Shown: positions 9,301 to 16,745 of the stretch, piece after piece | Layout: the number at the start of each line of letters is the position of its first letter | How positions within the stretch are numbered: the stretch's first letter is position 1 | DNA from: Tolypothrix sp. FACHB-123 | Lineage (GTDB): Bacteria > Cyanobacteriota > Cyanobacteriia > Cyanobacteriales > Nostocaceae | DNA: 34,091 nt | Reading direction: 5' to 3' | Assembly (NCBI RefSeq): GCF_014697075.1 | Contig: NZ_JACJRE010000071.1 | Location: 1 to 34,091, forward strand | Notes under the pieces: model-generated | Seen by the model: only the letters and a program-made list of their open reading frames with translations | The model's database searches: none | What the model was told of the DNA's origin: nothing | Translations under genes and position numbers: made by a program

Positions 9301-12300
9301 TATCATCCAACTCTGCCACGGTGAATGGATGACGTTGGAGCGTTCGTCCTTCGATACCGATTAATTCAGATTTTTCAGCCACCTCATACATCTCTAACGC
9401 CCGCAGATTACAATCCAAGGTTAGTAGTGTTTGCGGATCGACAAGAAATAAAGCATCGGTGGATTCGTTAAAAATTACTTCCTGCAATTCCTTTTGCCGC
9501 ACCAGTTCTTCTTCGATTAGTTTGCGACTGGTAATATCTGTCAGCGTGCCAATATAGCCAATAGTCTGGTTGTTGGGGTCAGTTTCTGGTAAAGATTGGA
9601 TGTAAAACCAGATAATGCTACCATCTGGGCGCAAACATCTGCCTTCATTCTGGTAAATTACTTTGTGTTCGCAGGCATAAGACCAATCTTTGACTAGGCG
9701 ATCGCAATCGTCTGGGTGCAAGGTATCTAGCCATCCCATACCTATTGCAGCTTCGATTGGTCTTCCTGTCATTTCGCTCCAGCGATCGTTAACATAAACA
9801 CAGTTACCATAAGTATCAAAGCGGAAGATAGCTACTGGTGAAGCTTCGGCTAAAGTGGCATAGCGGCGTTCGCTTTCTTGCAAAGCTTGTTCAATTTGTT
9901 TGCGACTGGTAATATCTGTTAAAGTACCGATGTAACCAATGAGGTTGCCATTGACATCTATTTCTGGCAACATTTGGCTGTAAAACCAAGTAATAGTGCC
10001 ATCGGGGTGTAGGTGTCTACCCTCACTATTTTTCCCACGCTTTTCGGCAACTGCTTTTTTACCTTCATGAATAATTTGCTCGCGATCGTCTGGGTGTAAG
10101 GCATTCAACCATCCCATACCCATTGCAGCTTCGATTGGTCTTCCTGTCATTTCGCTCCAGCGATCGTTGACGTAGATACAGTTACCATTAACATCAAAGC
10201 GGAAAATAGCTACTGGTGAAGCTTCGGCTAAAGTTGCATAGCGGCGTTCGCTTTCTCGCAGGGCTTGTTCTATTTGTTTGCGCTCGGTAATATCGTAATT
10301 AATACCCACCATTCTTGTGGGGTTGCCCCGCTCGTCTCTTTGAACTATAGCCGCAGCTTTAATAAAGTGGATGGTGCTATCGGGATGAATTACGCGAAAT
10401 TCTGTGGCAAATTCCTTTTCTCCCCGCAAAGCAGCTTGAACGCTAGCTTCGGCTTGAGCTATATCTTCTAGATGGACTGCATTTACCCAATGGTGATATT
10501 TGACTGGAAGCTGAGATGTTTGCATTCCATATAATTCATACATCCGCTCATCCCAGTAGAGGCGGTCATGGATCAGATCCCAATCCCAAGTAGCGATCGC
10601 ACCTGATTGGAGTGCTAAGGTTAAGCGGTTAGAGAGACTGTGTAACTGTTCTTCAATGTGTTTGCGATCGCTAATATCTTTATGAGTGCCTACCATCCGT
10701 ACTGGAGCATTATTGCGATCGCGAGCCACAACCTTACCATAATTAGCAATCCATTTCCATTCACCGGATTTTGTCAGCAAGCGATAGTCAAAAGCATAAG
10801 GTGCATTGATATTTTGTAGATGAGCGTTGAGCAGATCCATTACCCAGGGTTTGTCTTCTGGATGAATTAATGACTCCCAAGTACTTACATCATTATCTAG
10901 CTCGTTTTCTTCATAGCCCAACATGTTTACCCAATTAGGACTTAAATATACTTCTCCTGTGGAGAGATTCCAGTCCCACAAACCATCACCAGACCCTTCC
11001 AAGGCTAACTGTAATCTTTCTTGGCTGACGCGCAGGGCAATTTCCGCTTGTTTGCGTTCGGTAATATCCATTACAGTACCGATTAAACGGCTGGGTCTGC
11101 CATTCTCATCAAATATCACTTCTCCCCGCGATAATAAATGAATTATCGCCCCATCTGTACGATATGCACGATATTCGTCTTTATAAGACAGTCCGTATTT
11201 GAAGGTTTGCTGTACTAATAGATCGTGAACTGGGCGATCTTCTGGATGGATTAACTCGCGCAACTCTTCGTAGCTAGGTGCGCCAGAGGCCGGATCGCGT
11301 CTAAAAATGCGAAATACTTCTTCTGACCAGGTAATGTTTTGGGAGGTAAAATCAAATTCCCAGCTACCTAAATGGGCAATTCGTTGAGCAAGATTGAGGT
11401 GAGCGGTATTTTGGCGTAATTTCGCTGCCATTTGTTTTTGCTGGGTAATGTCTTTGGCAATACCTAGCAATCCCATGATTTGCCCATTAGCATCACGCAA
11501 ATCGGTAATTGACAACAGCACAGGTAAGCGGGAGCCATCCTTGTGAATATAAGTCCACTCCTGTTCATAGTTTTGTTGCTGTTGGCTAATTGCTGTCAAC
11601 AATTCTAAATTGGGTGGAATTTCTCTACCTAGTTGCCATGAAACTGCGGCGGCTCGCTGTTGGAGTTCTTGCGGGTCGTGAAATACCATCGGCGTTAACC
11701 GACCAACAACCTCATCTGCTGTATAGCCCAACATCTTTTGGGCAGCCGGATTGAAAGTTTGGATAATTCCTTCTAAGTTTAAAGTAATGATGCCATAATC
11801 GCTACATGCCAAAATAGCTTGTTGCAGTCTAGTGATGCTCAAAAGTTGGGCTTCGGCTACTTTGCGTTCGGTGATATCTGTTCCTGAACCTGCAAGGCGA
11901 ATTGCTTTCCCGGTTTCATCCCACAATGCTTGTCCCCGATCCAGTACCCAGATATAAGACCCGTCTTTACATTTAAATCGGTATTCTTCGCAAAATAAAG
12001 GTGATTTATGTTCTAGATGATCGCTCAGTGCTGTTAATACGCGATCGCGATCTTCGGGATGAATTTGATTTAACCATTGCTCTATGTTGTAGTGAATCTC
12101 ATGTTCGGCAAAGCCGCGCATTTCTTGCCAACGAGCGGAAAGAAAGATTTCATTGGTTTTAATATTCCAATCCCAAATGCCATCATTACTCCCCCGGACT
12201 GCTAAATGCCAACGTTCTTCACTCTCTTTTAAAGCAGCGGTGCGTTGTTCTACTCTGGCTTCCAGTTCGTGGTTGAGCTGTTGTAATGCTTGTTCTGCTA

Positions 12301-14782
12301 GGATACGCTCGGTAATATCGATACATGAACCCATATAGCCTAAAAATTCACCATCATGGGTAAATCTGGCAACTCCTGTATCTAAAATCCAGCGATATTC
12401 ACCATCATACCGTCGCAGGCGATATTCCATTCGGAAATTTTGCCGTGCCTTAAAAGCATCAATATAGGTATTTAAACAATGTTGAAAATCATCAGGATGT
12501 ACCCCTTGTAACCAACCATCACCTAGCTCTTGTTCGAGAGTGCGTCCTGTAAAGTTGAGCCAGGTTTTATTGAAATAGTGACAGAGTGCGTTCAGTCCAG
12601 AAATCCAGATCAGCACGGGTGCAGTGTCTGCGATGTTGCGAAATCGCTCTTCACTTTCTCCTAGGTAAGCTTCTGTTTGTTTGCGTTCGGTAATATCTAA
12701 ATCAATACCCATCATCCGGGTAGGATTACCATGTTCATTGTAAAAGACTTTACCTTTACTAAGTGCCCAACGCAAACTGCCATCGAGTTTCACAAAGCGA
12801 AATTCGATGTGGTAGTCTTGTTTTTCATAAACAGCCCGATTAATCGCTTGTAATACCATATAGCGATCGCCTGGGTAAATCATGGCGACAACGGTTTCAT
12901 ACTTACCATTGAAGCTACCGGGAGTTAGTCCAAAAATTCTTTCTAGGTTAGCAGACCAGTGAACTTCTCCGGTTAAAATATTCCAGTCCCAATTACCCAT
13001 ACCAGCAGATTCTAAAGCTAGATGCAAACGCTCCTCGTTTTGGCGCAAAGCTGCTTCGGTTTGCCGCCGTTGGGTGATATCTTCAACTACAGAAATGAAA
13101 TAGTCGGGTTTGCCTAAGCGATCGCGTACTAGAGAAACTGTTAAGTTAATCCAGATAGGGGAATTATCTTTGTGGATATAACGTTTCTCCAAGGAGAAAG
13201 TAGCAATTTCCCCAGCTAACAACTTCTCGGTTTGCGCTAAATCCACAGACAAATCTTGCGGATGGGTAATTTCTTGAAAGGTTAAATTCTCCAGTTCCGC
13301 CGCCTGATAACCGATAATTTCACAAAAGCGCTGATTAACGCGGATAAATTTCCCTGCAAGGGATACATGGCTCATCCCCACAGCTGCTTGCTCAAAGGTG
13401 TTACGGAAACGTTCTTCACTAGCGCGCAAATTTTCTTCGGCTTGTTTACGCTCGCTAATATCCATCAACACGCCGAGCATTCGCAGTAGTTGTCCAGATT
13501 CGTCGTAAACTCCCTTACCTTTTTCCCCTAGCCAATGAATACTGCCATCTTGCCACATGACGCGGTATTCCACTGCATAATCAGTTTGGGTGGCGATCGC
13601 TTGACTAAATTCTCGCGCTACCAATTGCCGATCGTCTGGATAAATTAGGCTCAAGTGCTGCTCAAATGTGAGCTTGAAGTCACTTCTGGTATAGTCAAAA
13701 TAGCTGATTGTATTCTCACTCAGAAATATTTCATTGCAGCTTGGGTTCCATTCCCAATAACCAATGTGGGTTAAATTCAGGGTAAGCTTGAGTTTAGCTT
13801 CGCTAACTCGCAATGCTGCTTCTGTGCGTTGGCGTTCTTGCAATTGGGCTTGTAACTGCTCATAGGCGCTTGCTTGCTGAATCGCGATCGCTATTTGTAC
13901 CGCCAGTTGCTCTAATAAATCTAACTCTACTGTTTGCCACTGACGAGATGCGGAACATTGATGAGCCACTAATAAGCCCCATAAGCGATCAGCTACTACA
14001 ATCGGGACTACCAAATTGGCTTTGACTTCAAACTGTTCCAGGAGTTGCAAATGACAATTTGTTAAACCTGCTTGATAAATATCGTCAATTGCGAGTTTTT
14101 TTCCTTGCTGGTAGGCGCTGGCTACTTGTTGCTGTGGAAACCAGGTGTCTTGAATTTGCTTACCTAAAGTTACCGTCCATCCCGGAACCACCGACTCGGC
14201 AACTATTGTACCGCTCATATCCGGTTGAAATTCATACACTATTACCCTATCGGCTCCCAGAAACTGGCGTACTTCTTGTGCTGTAACGCGGAGAATTTCT
14301 TCTAAGTTCAGAGACTGACGAATGCGTAAAGCGATCGCGGCAATTAATTGTTGTTGTTCTCGGCTTTGTTCTAACTGTCGAGCAAGCTGTAATCTTTCAA
14401 ATCCGTAATGAATGGCACTGTTAAGAACTTCAGGTGTCAGCTTATCTTTAACTATATAGTCTTGAGCGCCGTTTTTCATCGCTTGAACAGCGATCACCTC
14501 ATCTCCCTGCCCTGTCAACATAATTACAGCAGATTGAGTATTATTCAGGGTAACTCGCAATTCCTGAAGCAACTCTAACCCATTGTCATCGGGTAGGGAA
14601 AAGTCCAGCAAGATCACATCTGGTGTTTCCTGCTGACACCATTGTTTTGCTTCCCTAGCACAACTAAATTCCAGAATTCGGTAGGTATATCTGCTGTCCT
14701 CCTTTAACAGACGCCGCAATTTCATCCGATCTACGGTGCAATCATCTATTAACAGGACGGTGAGGCAGGAAATATGGCTCAT
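6335..14782 (-). CDS. Giant hybrid sensor histidine kinase: REC-GAF-15xPAS-HisKA-HATPase-REC-REC
   Basis: A 2815-residue cytoplasmic sensor with no membrane span. Domain order: receiver 1-130 (D60 in LLDFSLPDD); GAF about 150-310 of phytochrome/cyanobacteriochrome type with C243-H244 (TNCHLQLL) followed by KANLVVPI and LWGLLVAHQC; fifteen PAS-PAC units from about 325 to 2267, each closing with a DITERK-like linker; HisKA with H2295 (ANMSHELRTPLN); HATPase_c with N box NLLSNAVKFTP, G1 DTGIGIA and G2 GTGLGLAL; receiver 2560-2680 (D2611); receiver 2696-2815 (D2746, K2798). No HPt domain is seen. Linkers between residues 1497 and 2127 recur every 126 residues exactly, and some PAS units are near-copies. 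The start is ATG 14782; no clear ribosome-binding site is visible. It is followed 12 bases later by the REC-kinase gene. Confidence 0.93.
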   Translation of the reverse strand: MSHISCLTVLLIDDCTVDRMKLRRLLKEDSRYTYRILEFSCAREAKQWCQQETPDVILLDFSLPDDNGLELLQELRVTLNNTQSAVIMLTGQGDEVIAVQAMKNGAQDYIVKDKLTPEVLNSAIHYGFERLQLARQLEQSREQQQLIAAIALRIRQSLNLEEILRVTAQEVRQFLGADRVIVYEFQPDMSGTIVAESVVPGWTVTLGKQIQDTWFPQQQVASAYQQGKKLAIDDIYQAGLTNCHLQLLEQFEVKANLVVPIVVADRLWGLLVAHQCSASRQWQTVELDLLEQLAVQIAIAIQQASAYEQLQAQLQERQRTEAALRVSEAKLKLTLNLTHIGYWEWNPSCNEIFLSENTISYFDYTRSDFKLTFEQHLSLIYPDDRQLVAREFSQAIATQTDYAVEYRVMWQDGSIHWLGEKGKGVYDESGQLLRMLGVLMDISERKQAEENLRASEERFRNTFEQAAVGMSHVSLAGKFIRVNQRFCEIIGYQAAELENLTFQEITHPQDLSVDLAQTEKLLAGEIATFSLEKRYIHKDNSPIWINLTVSLVRDRLGKPDYFISVVEDITQRRQTEAALRQNEERLHLALESAGMGNWDWNILTGEVHWSANLERIFGLTPGSFNGKYETVVAMIYPGDRYMVLQAINRAVYEKQDYHIEFRFVKLDGSLRWALSKGKVFYNEHGNPTRMMGIDLDITERKQTEAYLGESEERFRNIADTAPVLIWISGLNALCHYFNKTWLNFTGRTLEQELGDGWLQGVHPDDFQHCLNTYIDAFKARQNFRMEYRLRRYDGEYRWILDTGVARFTHDGEFLGYMGSCIDITERILAEQALQQLNHELEARVEQRTAALKESEERWHLAVRGSNDGIWDWNIKTNEIFLSARWQEMRGFAEHEIHYNIEQWLNQIHPEDRDRVLTALSDHLEHKSPLFCEEYRFKCKDGSYIWVLDRGQALWDETGKAIRLAGSGTDITERKVAEAQLLSITRLQQAILACSDYGIITLNLEGIIQTFNPAAQKMLGYTADEVVGRLTPMVFHDPQELQQRAAAVSWQLGREIPPNLELLTAISQQQQNYEQEWTYIHKDGSRLPVLLSITDLRDANGQIMGLLGIAKDITQQKQMAAKLRQNTAHLNLAQRIAHLGSWEFDFTSQNITWSEEVFRIFRRDPASGAPSYEELRELIHPEDRPVHDLLVQQTFKYGLSYKDEYRAYRTDGAIIHLLSRGEVIFDENGRPSRLIGTVMDITERKQAEIALRVSQERLQLALEGSGDGLWDWNLSTGEVYLSPNWVNMLGYEENELDNDVSTWESLIHPEDKPWVMDLLNAHLQNINAPYAFDYRLLTKSGEWKWIANYGKVVARDRNNAPVRMVGTHKDISDRKHIEEQLHSLSNRLTLALQSGAIATWDWDLIHDRLYWDERMYELYGMQTSQLPVKYHHWVNAVHLEDIAQAEASVQAALRGEKEFATEFRVIHPDSTIHFIKAAAIVQRDERGNPTRMVGINYDITERKQIEQALRESERRYATLAEASPVAIFRFDVNGNCIYVNDRWSEMTGRPIEAAMGMGWLNALHPDDREQIIHEGKKAVAEKRGKNSEGRHLHPDGTITWFYSQMLPEIDVNGNLIGYIGTLTDITSRKQIEQALQESERRYATLAEASPVAIFRFDTYGNCVYVNDRWSEMTGRPIEAAIGMGWLDTLHPDDCDRLVKDWSYACEHKVIYQNEGRCLRPDGSIIWFYIQSLPETDPNNQTIGYIGTLTDITSRKLIEEELVRQKELQEVIFNESTDALFLVDPQTLLTLDCNLRALEMYEVAEKSELIGIEGRTLQRHPFTVAELDDIVVQMQLKGFWSREIEYVTRKGKFFWGNIAAKQITVAGRNLNLVRVTDISDRKESEQVLAIYTRELADLYNNAPCGYHSLDADGRFVNINHTELQWLGYTYQEIIGKEFTDFITETSRSVFRQQFPKFKQRGWVKDLEFEMVCQDGTILPVLLNATAVKSEDGTYLFSRSSIFDIRDRKQAEQAIMQYAREVEDLYNNAPCGYHSLDSEGCFIKVNETELQWLGYKREEILGQPLVNFLTESSRLAFVQNYPLFKERGWVKDLEYDMICQDGSILPVTINATAVKDADGNYLYNRATLFDISDARRQAAQRKQAQKELEESRSMLRLILDTIPQRVFWKDRNSRFLGCNPGFANDYQLKPGEIIGKTDAELPWAQWAHLYRADDLTVIESRTAKLGYEEPTNNVNGEQIWLRTSKVPLTNSAGEIIGILGSYEDITDRKQAEEQLRRTNEQLARATRLKDEFLANMSHELRTPLNAILGMSEGFQEGVFGAINQRQAKAIATIERSGKHLLELINDILDLSKIESGKMELQLSEVSVSSLCDASMAFIKQMALKKNISLNTSIANNIASIQVDDRRLRQVLINLLSNAVKFTPDGGSVTLEVKLETLGEEIVNPLFYNASWKSSLPEPKSKADPNICFRIIDTGIGIAPENISKLFQPFVQLDSSLNRQYSGTGLGLALVERIATLHGGTVSVDSEVGKGSCFNICIPYKPGIMSPIAQIIAPLPSCRLAVANSPVLIIEDSVPAAEQITRYLTEMEMQPIVYAQGEGVIDEVLRVQPVMIFLDIQLPNISGWDVLNQLKANPKTKDIPVIIISVVDERTKGMVNGACEYLVKPVTRAQFQSTIEKVQHLILPNLSAGMKENLTDATTPLILLAEDNQANIDTMSGYLESRGYRLLLAKNGQQAIDFAQSQRPNLIVMDIQMPVMDGLEAMRRIREQPELLHVPIIALTALAMSGDRELCLAAGANEYLTKPVKLKQLAIAIQQLLAK
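8393..9115 (-). repeat. Tandem duplicated PAS units 13 and 14 within the giant kinase gene
   Basis: Residues about 1890-2007 (forward 8762-9115) and 2016-2130 (forward 8393-8737) share long stretches such as DLYNNAPCGYHSLD, TELQWLGY and RGWVKDLE. The two halves are spaced 378 bases apart. This is a coding direct repeat from internal duplication. Confidence 0.85.
9515..10255 (-). repeat. Near-identical tandem PAS units 10 and 11 within the giant kinase gene
   Basis: Residues about 1510-1630 (forward 9893-10255) and 1636-1756 (forward 9515-9877) are near-copies: RYATLAEASPVAIFRFD, YVNDRWSEMTGRPIEAA and YIGTLTDITSRK occur in both. The DNA is also nearly identical across 9723-9890 and 10101-10254. 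This points to recent duplication or gene conversion, with a 378-base period. Confidence 0.9.
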
Positions 14783-14846
14783 AAATTCAAAAATCCAAAC
14801 GCGATCGCGTCGTTAACCAAAATTTTACTGCGATAATCATCATCTT

Positions 14847-14864
14847 AGTAACTTGATAGTTACT
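14847..14864. promoter_or_regulatory. Perfect inverted repeat upstream of the giant kinase gene
   Basis: AGTAACT (14847-14853) and AGTTACT (14858-14864) form a perfect 7-bp dyad with a TGAT spacer, ending 65 bases before the kinase start. It resembles an operator for a dimeric regulator. It also contains GTA-N10-TAC, two bases too long for an NtcA site. The binding protein is unknown. Confidence 0.35.
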
Positions 14865-14998
14865 CCTGGAATTCAGCACGAAAATAGAGAATCAAAATTT
14901 GTAAGTAAGTAGTTTAGCCAATTTTTGTAGTATAAGCTACTTGCTAACTTAACATTAGTAAAGTCAATTTTGTGATAATTTTCCTGAACTAACTTGAA

Positions 14999-15031
14999 AA
15001 TAGGCATTGAGCATTGGGCATTGGGCATGGG
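14999..15031 (+). repeat. GCATTGGGCATGGG dispersed repeat, left copy
   Basis: This reads AATAGGCATTG followed by three decamer-like units of GCATTGG and a GGGCATGGG end. An inverted copy lies at 15434-15453, and a related CCCATGCCC run is inside the mannosidase gene (31288-31318). Confidence 0.75.
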
Positions 15032-15151
15032 AAAGCGAGATTTTCAAGTTTGGTTGTGGGATTTTCCCATGAGGGGCTAGCTTGAAAAAGTGCTAAAAGC
15101 GAAAGTAGGTAGGAAAGTGTGTTGCTGTCTTAAAAATAGTCTTGATTGTTT

Positions 15152-15247
15152 AGGTATATCGGCAGAGATTAAAGAACTGGATAAGCCAATTACGCGATCG
15201 CCTGTAATTCTCCCTCTACCGCTATCGCAAGCATTGAGAACTACTAA
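15152..15247 (-). pseudogene. Relic of a CHAT-domain peptidase gene
   Basis: Read leftward from 15247, 32 codons give LVVLNACDSGRGRITGDRVI followed by GLSSSLISADIP. This is the catalytic-Cys block of caspase-like CHAT peptidases (the S/NACxTGxG motif) and the helix that follows it. Outside this block the frame turns into AT-rich nonsense and ends at a TAG at 15078-15080. No start, no catalytic His block and no C-terminal block are present. The block is close to the same segment of the CHAT pseudogene at 16033-16557, but different enough to be another family member rather than a very recent copy. Confidence 0.75.
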
Positions 15248-15352
15248 ATAATTTTAAAAAATTAAAAATAATTAAAATGTAGGGTGTGTTGTCGCACAGC
15301 GCAACGCACCACTATAGCATCAATAGCTAACTAAACCGCAGAGGACACAGCG

Positions 15353-15389
15353 AAAAGTTTGAGCGGAGGTTTTCTCGGCTCAAACTTTT
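15353..15389. repeat. Perfect 12-bp inverted repeat (hairpin)
   Basis: AAAAGTTTGAGC (15353-15364) and GCTCAAACTTTT (15378-15389) are perfect inverted copies around a 13-base loop. The hairpin directly abuts the AACCGCAGAG repeat at 15334-15352 and is probably part of the same mobile-repeat debris. Rightward, it ends in TTTTC, so terminator function is possible but unsupported by a nearby gene. Confidence 0.6.
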
Positions 15390-15433
15390 CAAGCTAGAGT
15401 AAACAGAGGAAAAATATTTACGATCTTTCAATT

Positions 15434-15453
15434 CCCCATGCCCAATGCCTATT
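15434..15453 (-). repeat. GCATTGGGCATGGG dispersed repeat, right inverted copy
   Basis: CCCCATGCCCAATGCCTATT is the inverse of the copy starting at 14999; the outer 11 bases (AATAGGCATTG) match perfectly. Together the two bound a 455-base segment. Confidence 0.75.
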
Positions 15454-15458
15454 AACTT

Positions 15459-15962
15459 TCAAAGCTCATCTTTGTTGCTTAATTCTTTTTCTATATTATC
15501 TGCTCCATATCCTACAGCTACAATGATATTTTTGATAGTTTCCGCATCGCTATTAGCTGCAATTTTTCCGATTAATACAGCTATGTGAGTTTTATCTTTA
15601 GTAAATACTTGCCAAGCTGCTACTTTATTTAGACTGCTATTTTGTAATAACTTATTGGCAATATCCGCCGAAAATGCTCCGGGGGATACGTAACCAATAG
15701 ATGAAATATAGCGGATTTCTAAGTTTCCTAATTTTTCGGTCTTCGATTCGACAAAGACTACTTGCGCTCTTTTATTTTCTGTTTCTACTAATAATTTAAA
15801 ATCTCCATTGGGAATTATTTCGTATTTTACACCCAGTTTATCGAGTGTCTCTTTAATACGGGGGTCTGCTGGAGGTTTATTATTAATTTGAGCGGATACA
15901 GTCTGCATAGAGATAGCAACCCCTATAATTACAGAAGTTGCTAATTTTAACAGGCGTTTCAT
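15459..15962 (-). CDS. Secreted or periplasmic hypothetical protein, possibly YbjN-like
   Basis: This is a 167-residue protein from ATG 15962. It has a clear N-terminal signal peptide: MKRLLK, a hydrophobic stretch, and a likely cleavage after TVSA with mature start QINNKPP. The mature part alternates strands and helices (LGVKYEII, FKLLVET, RAQVVFV, EIRYISSIGY, then AFSADIANKLLQNSS and AAWQVFTKDK), ending in a helix with ADNIEKEL. The general pattern resembles the YbjN / type III chaperone-like fold, but this is a weak inference. It is flanked by two CHAT peptidase relics on the same strand, so it may be the surviving member of a former CHAT gene cluster. The stop lies next to the inverted repeat at 15434-15453. 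Confidence 0.75.
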   Translation of the reverse strand: MKRLLKLATSVIIGVAISMQTVSAQINNKPPADPRIKETLDKLGVKYEIIPNGDFKLLVETENKRAQVVFVESKTEKLGNLEIRYISSIGYVSPGAFSADIANKLLQNSSLNKVAAWQVFTKDKTHIAVLIGKIAANSDAETIKNIIVAVGYGADNIEKELSNKDEL

Positions 15963-16032
15963 GGGATTTTGCTGGTATTTAATAGTTGTGAAAATTGTGC
16001 TTTAAATTATCAAAAAACTTCAACTAGATACT

Positions 16033-16557
16033 TCAATTGGCTTCAACAATAAGCGTAAATACAGCCCAATCTACAGGATTTTTGTACTTTTGTCTGGTAG
16101 CCAACATTGCTTGTCTTAGGGCTGCTGCTTTATCAGAATTATGTTGGAAATGGCGATAAAATTCACTCATTAAAAATGCGGTAGACTCATCTGGTACAGC
16201 CCAAAGAGAAACAATCACACTCTTAACTCCAGCGGTAATTAAGGAGCGCGATCAACCAATGACGCCATCGCTTGTAATATTACCACCTCCGGTGTTACAA
16301 GCACTGAGTACAACTAAATCGGCGTTAAGTTTCATGTCAATAATTTCCCCGGAGGTTAATAAACCGTCATCTTTTCCGCTAGGAGCCAGAGCGATGGCTC
16401 CTGGTACGCCCAAGCCTTTAAAATCATCGAGTAAGCCGTGAGTAGCAAAGTGAATGATTTTGGCTTTGTTCATTTTCTTTACCATTGCTGTCTCTGTGGC
16501 TTGTTTACCTGTAATTGCTTGCGTCTTTAATAAATTTGCAATGTTAATTGAAGGCTT
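16033..16557 (-). pseudogene. CHAT-domain (caspase-like) peptidase, truncated and interrupted by an in-frame TGA
   Basis: Two open segments, 16485-16252 and 16251-16033, lie in the same frame and are split only by a TGA at 16254-16252. Joined, they read as one CHAT domain: KIIHFATHGLLDD (catalytic His), LVVLSACNTGGGNITSDG (catalytic Cys), then VIG-stop-SRSLITAGVKSVIVSLWAVP and a C-terminal block ending in WAVFTLIVEAN. In relatives a Leu is expected where the stop lies, so one T-to-G change from TTA would create it. Homologous sequence (NLLKTQAITGKQATET) continues upstream of the first ATG (16485) to a TAA at 16558-16560, so the 5' part, usually a TPR region, has been lost. Readthrough cannot be excluded, but loss of function is more likely. 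Confidence 0.8.
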
Positions 16558-16745
16558 TTATTGTCAGGATTATATTTTAGCTTGATGTCCTAATCTATAT
16601 GGCTACGACTATACTTAGCAATGGGAAAAAACAATATGAAAGGACAGCTAATTGAACGAACACAATCAGCTGTCCACACACAACACAAACATCCAGTTCA
16701 GGCGATTACTCAGCAGTTAAACAGCAATAATCGAGCAGAAAACTA

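Larger units (their letters stand above)
14783..15458. other. Gene-poor region with regulatory DNA, repeats and a CHAT relic
   Basis: This 676-base stretch has no intact gene. The left part should hold the promoter of the giant kinase, including a perfect inverted repeat at 14847-14864. The rest is a mosaic: GGCATTGGGCATGGG repeats facing each other at 14999-15031 and 15434-15453, a peptidase relic at 15152-15247, a GTGCGTTGCGC repeat at 15281-15312, an AACCGCAGAG repeat at 15334-15352 and a perfect hairpin at 15353-15389. Confidence 0.7.

Noticed and set aside
14847-14864. NtcA site before the giant kinase
   Set aside because: The GTA and TAC halves are separated by 10 rather than 8 bases, so it fits a general dyad better than an NtcA site.
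15280-15320. Possible terminator or small RNA at the GTAGGGTGTG/GCGCAACGCACC sequence
   Set aside because: It is a copy of a common dispersed cyanobacterial palindrome related to 5191-5213 and has no gene that it would terminate.
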